A stretch of 9,334 nt of DNA from CAMYLR01 sp039590215 (GTDB lineage: Bacteria > Gemmatimonadota > Gemmatimonadetes > JACCXV01 > JAHWKZ01). Shown here piece by piece: positions 6,498-9,334 of the stretch. Both the position numbers and the translations under genes were made by a program. Within the stretch, counting starts at the first letter, position 1. Each line of letters opens with the position of its first letter. The DNA lies in the NCBI GenBank assembly GCA_039590215.1, contig JBDHFX010000097.1:1-9334 (forward strand), in the 5' to 3' direction. Under the pieces are notes generated by a model, which saw only the letters and a program-made list of their open reading frames with translations, searched no databases and was not told the origin of the DNA.

Positions 6498-9095
6498 ATG
6501 CAGCCTGAACGCTCCATCGCCACCATTCTGTTCACCGACATTGTCGGCTCAACCGAACGCGCGGCGGAGTTGGGTGACCACCGCTGGCGCGACCTGCTTG
6601 AACAACACCACACCCTAGTGCGCGAGACTCTTGGCCGGTGGGGTGGCACGGAAGCCAACGAAACCGGCGACGGCTTTGTGTCTCTCTTCGACAATCCAGC
6701 CCATGCCATTATCTGCGCTTCCGCGATTCGGAATGGTGTACGTGAGATCGGCCTCGAAGTCCGATGCGGTGCACATCTCGGCGAGGTTGAACACAATTCG
6801 GACGGATCGATCAGGGGTATCGCGGTCCACATCGCAGCACGCGTTGCGGCGGCCGCTGGCGCTGGCGAGATCTTGGTTTCGACCACCGTCCGAAACGCGG
6901 AGTCAGGCTCAGGATTCTCGTTTGAGGATCGAGGTGAGCGCGAACTCAAAGGCGTTCCAAGAAAGTGGCATTTGTTCGCCGTCACCAGTGTGCCAGAGGT
7001 AGCAGCGCCACCAAGGCAGCGGATGCAGTGGCTGACTCGCAGGCGCCAAACGGTGGGGACAGGTGTGTTCATCCTTGCGCTAGTGGCGGTTGGGACTGTG
7101 ATCTACGTCGGGGACCGCGGCCCGACGCTCAGCCCGGAGCGGCTACTGGCGGCGGAGGCGGCGCCGGCGATCGCAGTGCTTCCGTTCGCCGTACGGGGCG
7201 AGGCGATGGAGATCTGGCGTGAGGGGATGGTCGACCTTTTGTCGACCGGTCTAAACGGCGTCGCTGGTCTACGGACGATCTCCAGTCGCACGTTGTTGGC
7301 GCGCTGGCGAGAGCAAGTCGCCGACGATCAACCACCCGACCTTGAGACGACGCTCCAGGTTGCGTGGGCGACCGGGGCGCGGTACGCCCTGATCGGCTCG
7401 GCGGTGGCGATCGGCCCCGATGTGCGCCTGATCGCCGATGCCTACGACATCGACAAAGGGAAGCGGTTGGGCCAGGCGCAGGTCGAAGGCCCGCCCGACG
7501 ATGTGCTCGCGCTGTGCGACCGGCTGGGGGTCGAGACGCTGGCGATCATCCTCGAGAAGGGGGAGGAGGAACTTCCGCAGATCCAGCTCGCCAGCCTGAT
7601 GAGCGATACCATCGCGGCGGTGAAGGCGTACCTGGAGGGCGAAGTCCACTTCCGACACTTCGATTTGCCCGCAGCCCAGGACGCGTACAAGCGGGCGGTC
7701 GAAGCCGACTCCACCTTCGCACTAGCCCATTACCGGCTCGCCTCCGCTTACGGATGGCAGATGAGAGGGACAAGCTTAGGGGTCCACCATTACCGCCGCG
7801 CATTGAGGCTGGCCGACCGACTGCCCGTTCGTCAGGCTCTTTACATTCGGGGCACTCGCTCTCGGTCACGCCTTAATCCAAACGATCTCGAGTTCGCGCG
7901 CCAGGCGGTGGAGATGTATCCGGACGACCCCGCGGCATGGTTTTGGCTCGGCGAGGTGTACCTGCACGCTCGTTACCCTCTAGCTACCGCCGAGGAGATG
8001 GAACAGGCTTTCGAGCGAGCGGTCGAGCTCGACCCGCAGAGCGCGGAGTATCTGCATCACTATGTCGAGTTCGCGTGGTGGCTCCCCGACAGCGCCCGCG
8101 CCGCGCAGCGATTGGCAATGTTCGAGAGGGTCGCCCCTGACAACGTGTTGGCGCGTGTAGGGCGACTCGCGCTCGCCCTAGCATTTGGCGATTCCACGGC
8201 GCAGACGGAGGCGATGGCCCGTTTGCGAACAATGGACTTGGACGTAATCCAATTTGTGTCCAACCACTTGGAGCATCCGTCGGACTCTGCGCTCCAGCCC
8301 CTGATTCTCGAACTCTACGAGCGTGGCGACGAGAACCAAAGAGGATCGGCCGTTTATCGCTTGTTCCACAACACCGCGCTTTGGTACGGTCGCTTGCGGG
8401 AGAGCCTCCCCTATCTGGACGATCCTGCGATGTCCGCTGGTCTGCGAGCCTCGAGCGCCTACTGGGCCCATACTTTGGGGCTACCGATCCCTGAGGAGAC
8501 GCTCGCCGATGCGCTCGATCCGACCGCAATCGATAGCGTCGCTTCGTCCGCGACGGTTCTCTTCGCAGGTGCTTTCGCAGCCGATCGAGGTCGCTGGCCT
8601 GATCACGCACGCGCGACGGCGGAGTTGGAGCGACGGGCGGAGCGTGCGTTTGCAGAGGCGGATACCAGTGATGGATTGATGCCGAATAGTGGATTGTACG
8701 TGGCCAAGCGCGCGCAGGCCCTGGAGGGGTACGCCCTCTGGCGGCGAGGGCAACCGACGGCTGCACTGGCTCTCCTCGATCTCTCGGGGACAAAAGCGGT
8801 CCCGATCGCCCAGCTGTGGCTGGGTCAGCTCTACCAGGAGCTGAACCGCCTTCAGGACGCGGAGCGGGTGTACCGGTCCTTCAGTGATGGCAGCGCGATA
8901 GCGCGCCTATCGACCGAACCGCTGGCCCAGCGTGAATTGGGCAAGATCTACGAGCAACTCGAAGAGTACGATAAAGCCCGCGAGGCGTACGAATACTTCG
9001 TCGAGTACTGGCAGGACGCCGACCCCGAGTTGCAGCCGATGGTTGAGGAAGCGCGGCAGGCGATCATTCGGCTCGAGGGTTTGCAGCGGGAATAA
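6498..9095 (+). CDS. Class III nucleotidyl cyclase-domain receptor: cyclase - TM - TolB-N-like - TPR
   Basis: This is an 865-residue protein. Residues 5-164 are a class III adenylate/guanylate cyclase catalytic domain: FTDIVGST with metal-ligand Asp14, TGDGF with Asp58, and GIAVHIAARV with Arg115, which would stabilise the transition state. It closes with FEDRGERELKGVPRKWHLFAV, as in mycobacterial-type cyclases. A membrane helix lies near 185-204. Residues from about 222 are TolB-N-like (PAIAVLPFAVRG), followed by TPR repeats. The extracytoplasmic half aligns along its length with the protein at 3355-6180 and ends in the same residues. Positions that usually carry the purine-selecting Lys and Asp read Asn (TEANETGDGF) and Ser (GSIRGIAV), and the usual Asn before AAR is His. 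Substrate, or activity at all, is therefore uncertain. ATG at 6498 is the only start after the in-frame TAG at 6483; its ribosome site is weak. Confidence 0.88.
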   Translation: MQPERSIATILFTDIVGSTERAAELGDHRWRDLLEQHHTLVRETLGRWGGTEANETGDGFVSLFDNPAHAIICASAIRNGVREIGLEVRCGAHLGEVEHNSDGSIRGIAVHIAARVAAAAGAGEILVSTTVRNAESGSGFSFEDRGERELKGVPRKWHLFAVTSVPEVAAPPRQRMQWLTRRRQTVGTGVFILALVAVGTVIYVGDRGPTLSPERLLAAEAAPAIAVLPFAVRGEAMEIWREGMVDLLSTGLNGVAGLRTISSRTLLARWREQVADDQPPDLETTLQVAWATGARYALIGSAVAIGPDVRLIADAYDIDKGKRLGQAQVEGPPDDVLALCDRLGVETLAIILEKGEEELPQIQLASLMSDTIAAVKAYLEGEVHFRHFDLPAAQDAYKRAVEADSTFALAHYRLASAYGWQMRGTSLGVHHYRRALRLADRLPVRQALYIRGTRSRSRLNPNDLEFARQAVEMYPDDPAAWFWLGEVYLHARYPLATAEEMEQAFERAVELDPQSAEYLHHYVEFAWWLPDSARAAQRLAMFERVAPDNVLARVGRLALALAFGDSTAQTEAMARLRTMDLDVIQFVSNHLEHPSDSALQPLILELYERGDENQRGSAVYRLFHNTALWYGRLRESLPYLDDPAMSAGLRASSAYWAHTLGLPIPEETLADALDPTAIDSVASSATVLFAGAFAADRGRWPDHARATAELERRAERAFAEADTSDGLMPNSGLYVAKRAQALEGYALWRRGQPTAALALLDLSGTKAVPIAQLWLGQLYQELNRLQDAERVYRSFSDGSAIARLSTEPLAQRELGKIYEQLEEYDKAREAYEYFVEYWQDADPELQPMVEEARQAIIRLEGLQRE

Positions 9096-9131
9096 GGTCG
9101 GTGCTTTCGTGGTGACAACGATGGTGACAAA
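9096..9131 (+). repeat. Duplicated 3'-flank of the paralogous receptor genes, copy 2
   Basis: It matches 6181-6216 with one mismatch. Two GGTGACAA motifs, 12 bases apart, start at 9111 and 9123. Short stems GGTGA/TCACC (9123-9138) and CCGGC/GCCGG (9137-9150) follow the gene but lack a T-tract. The rest of the spacer up to 9224 shows no gene. Confidence 0.8.
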
Positions 9132-9224
9132 ACTCACCGGCACCAGCCGGCGCTGACCAACGATCAACCTGCTCAGTTCTTTCACAATCAGCGCGTATCA
9201 GCGCCACTAAGCGCTAGCTTGAGT

Positions 9225-9274
9225 CCTTTGGAGCCGAGAGTCCAGGTTCGAATCCTGGGGGCCCAACCAGCACT
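9225..9274 (+). repeat. Right copy of 50-bp direct repeat: truncated tRNA-Gln 3' half (putative attR)
   Basis: The copy contains the anticodon loop, 3' anticodon stem, variable region, T arm, 3' acceptor strand and CCA of tRNA-Gln. The preceding bases do not supply a D arm or 5' acceptor strand, so no tRNA can be made from it. This marks the distal end of the putative island. The remaining 60 bases to the window edge should be chromosomal flank; no gene is recognisable there. Confidence 0.85.
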
Positions 9275-9334
9275 AGAAGAACGTCGGCCTGCCGAGCTAA
9301 GGCGAACCTGACTAGTTGTCACGAACTTGCCCAC

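Larger units (their letters stand above)
1518..9274. mobile_element. Putative tRNA-Gln genomic island (about 7.76 kb), no integrase visible
   Basis: The interval is bounded by the 50-base direct repeat, with an intact tRNA at its left end and only the tRNA 3' half at its right end. It carries three minus-strand lipoprotein genes and two paralogous plus-strand receptor genes. None is a housekeeping gene, unlike ispE outside. The first 1.7 kb is visibly less GC-rich than ispE, which fits acquired DNA. I find no integrase, excisionase, transposase or relaxase in any frame. Either an integrase elsewhere acts in trans, the element has lost its own, or this is one piece of a larger or tandem island array whose integrase lies past the window. 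Boundaries are sequence-based; mobility is inferred. Confidence 0.7.

Noticed and set aside
6284..7072. Minus-strand open frame of 262 residues opposite the cyclase domain
   Set aside because: The plus strand encodes unmistakable cyclase motifs there. The minus product is Ser/Arg/Pro-rich with no recognisable motif, as expected for an antisense shadow in GC-rich DNA.
7984..8793. Minus-strand open frame of 269 residues opposite the TPR region
   Set aside because: Arg/Pro/Ser-rich composition typical of antisense frames. The plus-strand frame aligns with its paralogue over the same interval.
9096..9150. Intrinsic terminator after the cyclase-domain gene
   Set aside because: The two short stems have only 5 bp each and no T-tract follows, so a terminator is possible but not shown.
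9225..9274. A second functional tRNA-Gln gene
   Set aside because: Only the 3' half is present. No D arm or 5' acceptor strand complementary to GGGCCCA precedes it.
1..9334. CRISPR array, insertion sequence or known anti-phage defence genes
   Set aside because: No regularly spaced short repeats, transposase, or recognisable Cas, restriction-modification, CBASS effector or toxin-antitoxin genes are present. The cyclase is of class III and has no effector beside it, so a CBASS-like or Pycsar-like reading is unsupported.

Overview
The window is bacterial, and I infer Gemmatimonadota or a close relative, moderately supported. It is GC-rich and carries two very large membrane proteins that join a cytoplasmic output domain to a TolB-N/FlgO-like domain (PAIAVLPF motif) and TPR repeats, an architecture abundant in that phylum. 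No rRNA or other phylogenetic marker is present.

Layout. Bases 2-1512 look like ordinary chromosome: the 3' end of a membrane protein of the lysylphosphatidylglycerol synthase/flippase-like family, then ispE (methylerythritol phosphate pathway) overlapping it by one base, then tRNA-Gln(UUG) 22 bases after ispE. The last 50 bases of this block (1468-1517, from the tRNA anticodon loop through CCA plus five bases) recur perfectly at 9225-9274. This is the pattern left when an element inserts into the 3' end of a tRNA gene and restores it. I therefore read 1518-9274 as a roughly 7.76-kb genomic island, with the intact tRNA at its left end and a truncated tRNA copy at its right end. No integrase gene is visible inside it.

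Inside the island, three small genes on the minus strand (1547-1819, 1958-2476, 2566-3153) encode predicted lipoproteins of unknown function, each with a strong Shine-Dalgarno six bases before its start. The second and third share a nearly identical signal peptide and 5' leader but have unrelated mature regions. Divergent from them is a 941-residue protein (3355-6180): DNA-binding winged helix, BTAD, one membrane helix, TolB-N-like domain and TPR region. After a 317-base spacer comes an 865-residue paralogue (6498-9095) with the same membrane and extracytoplasmic half, but its cytoplasmic part is a class III nucleotidyl cyclase domain with unusual substrate-selecting residues.

Working model (inference): the island carries an envelope-sensing module. 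Two related periplasmic TPR receptors feed two outputs, direct transcription control and a nucleotide-cyclase-like domain, beside a set of variable surface lipoproteins that the divergent regulator may control. The most notable points are the tRNA-bounded integrase-less island, the output-domain swap between the two receptors, and the lipoprotein set with constant leaders and variable mature regions.
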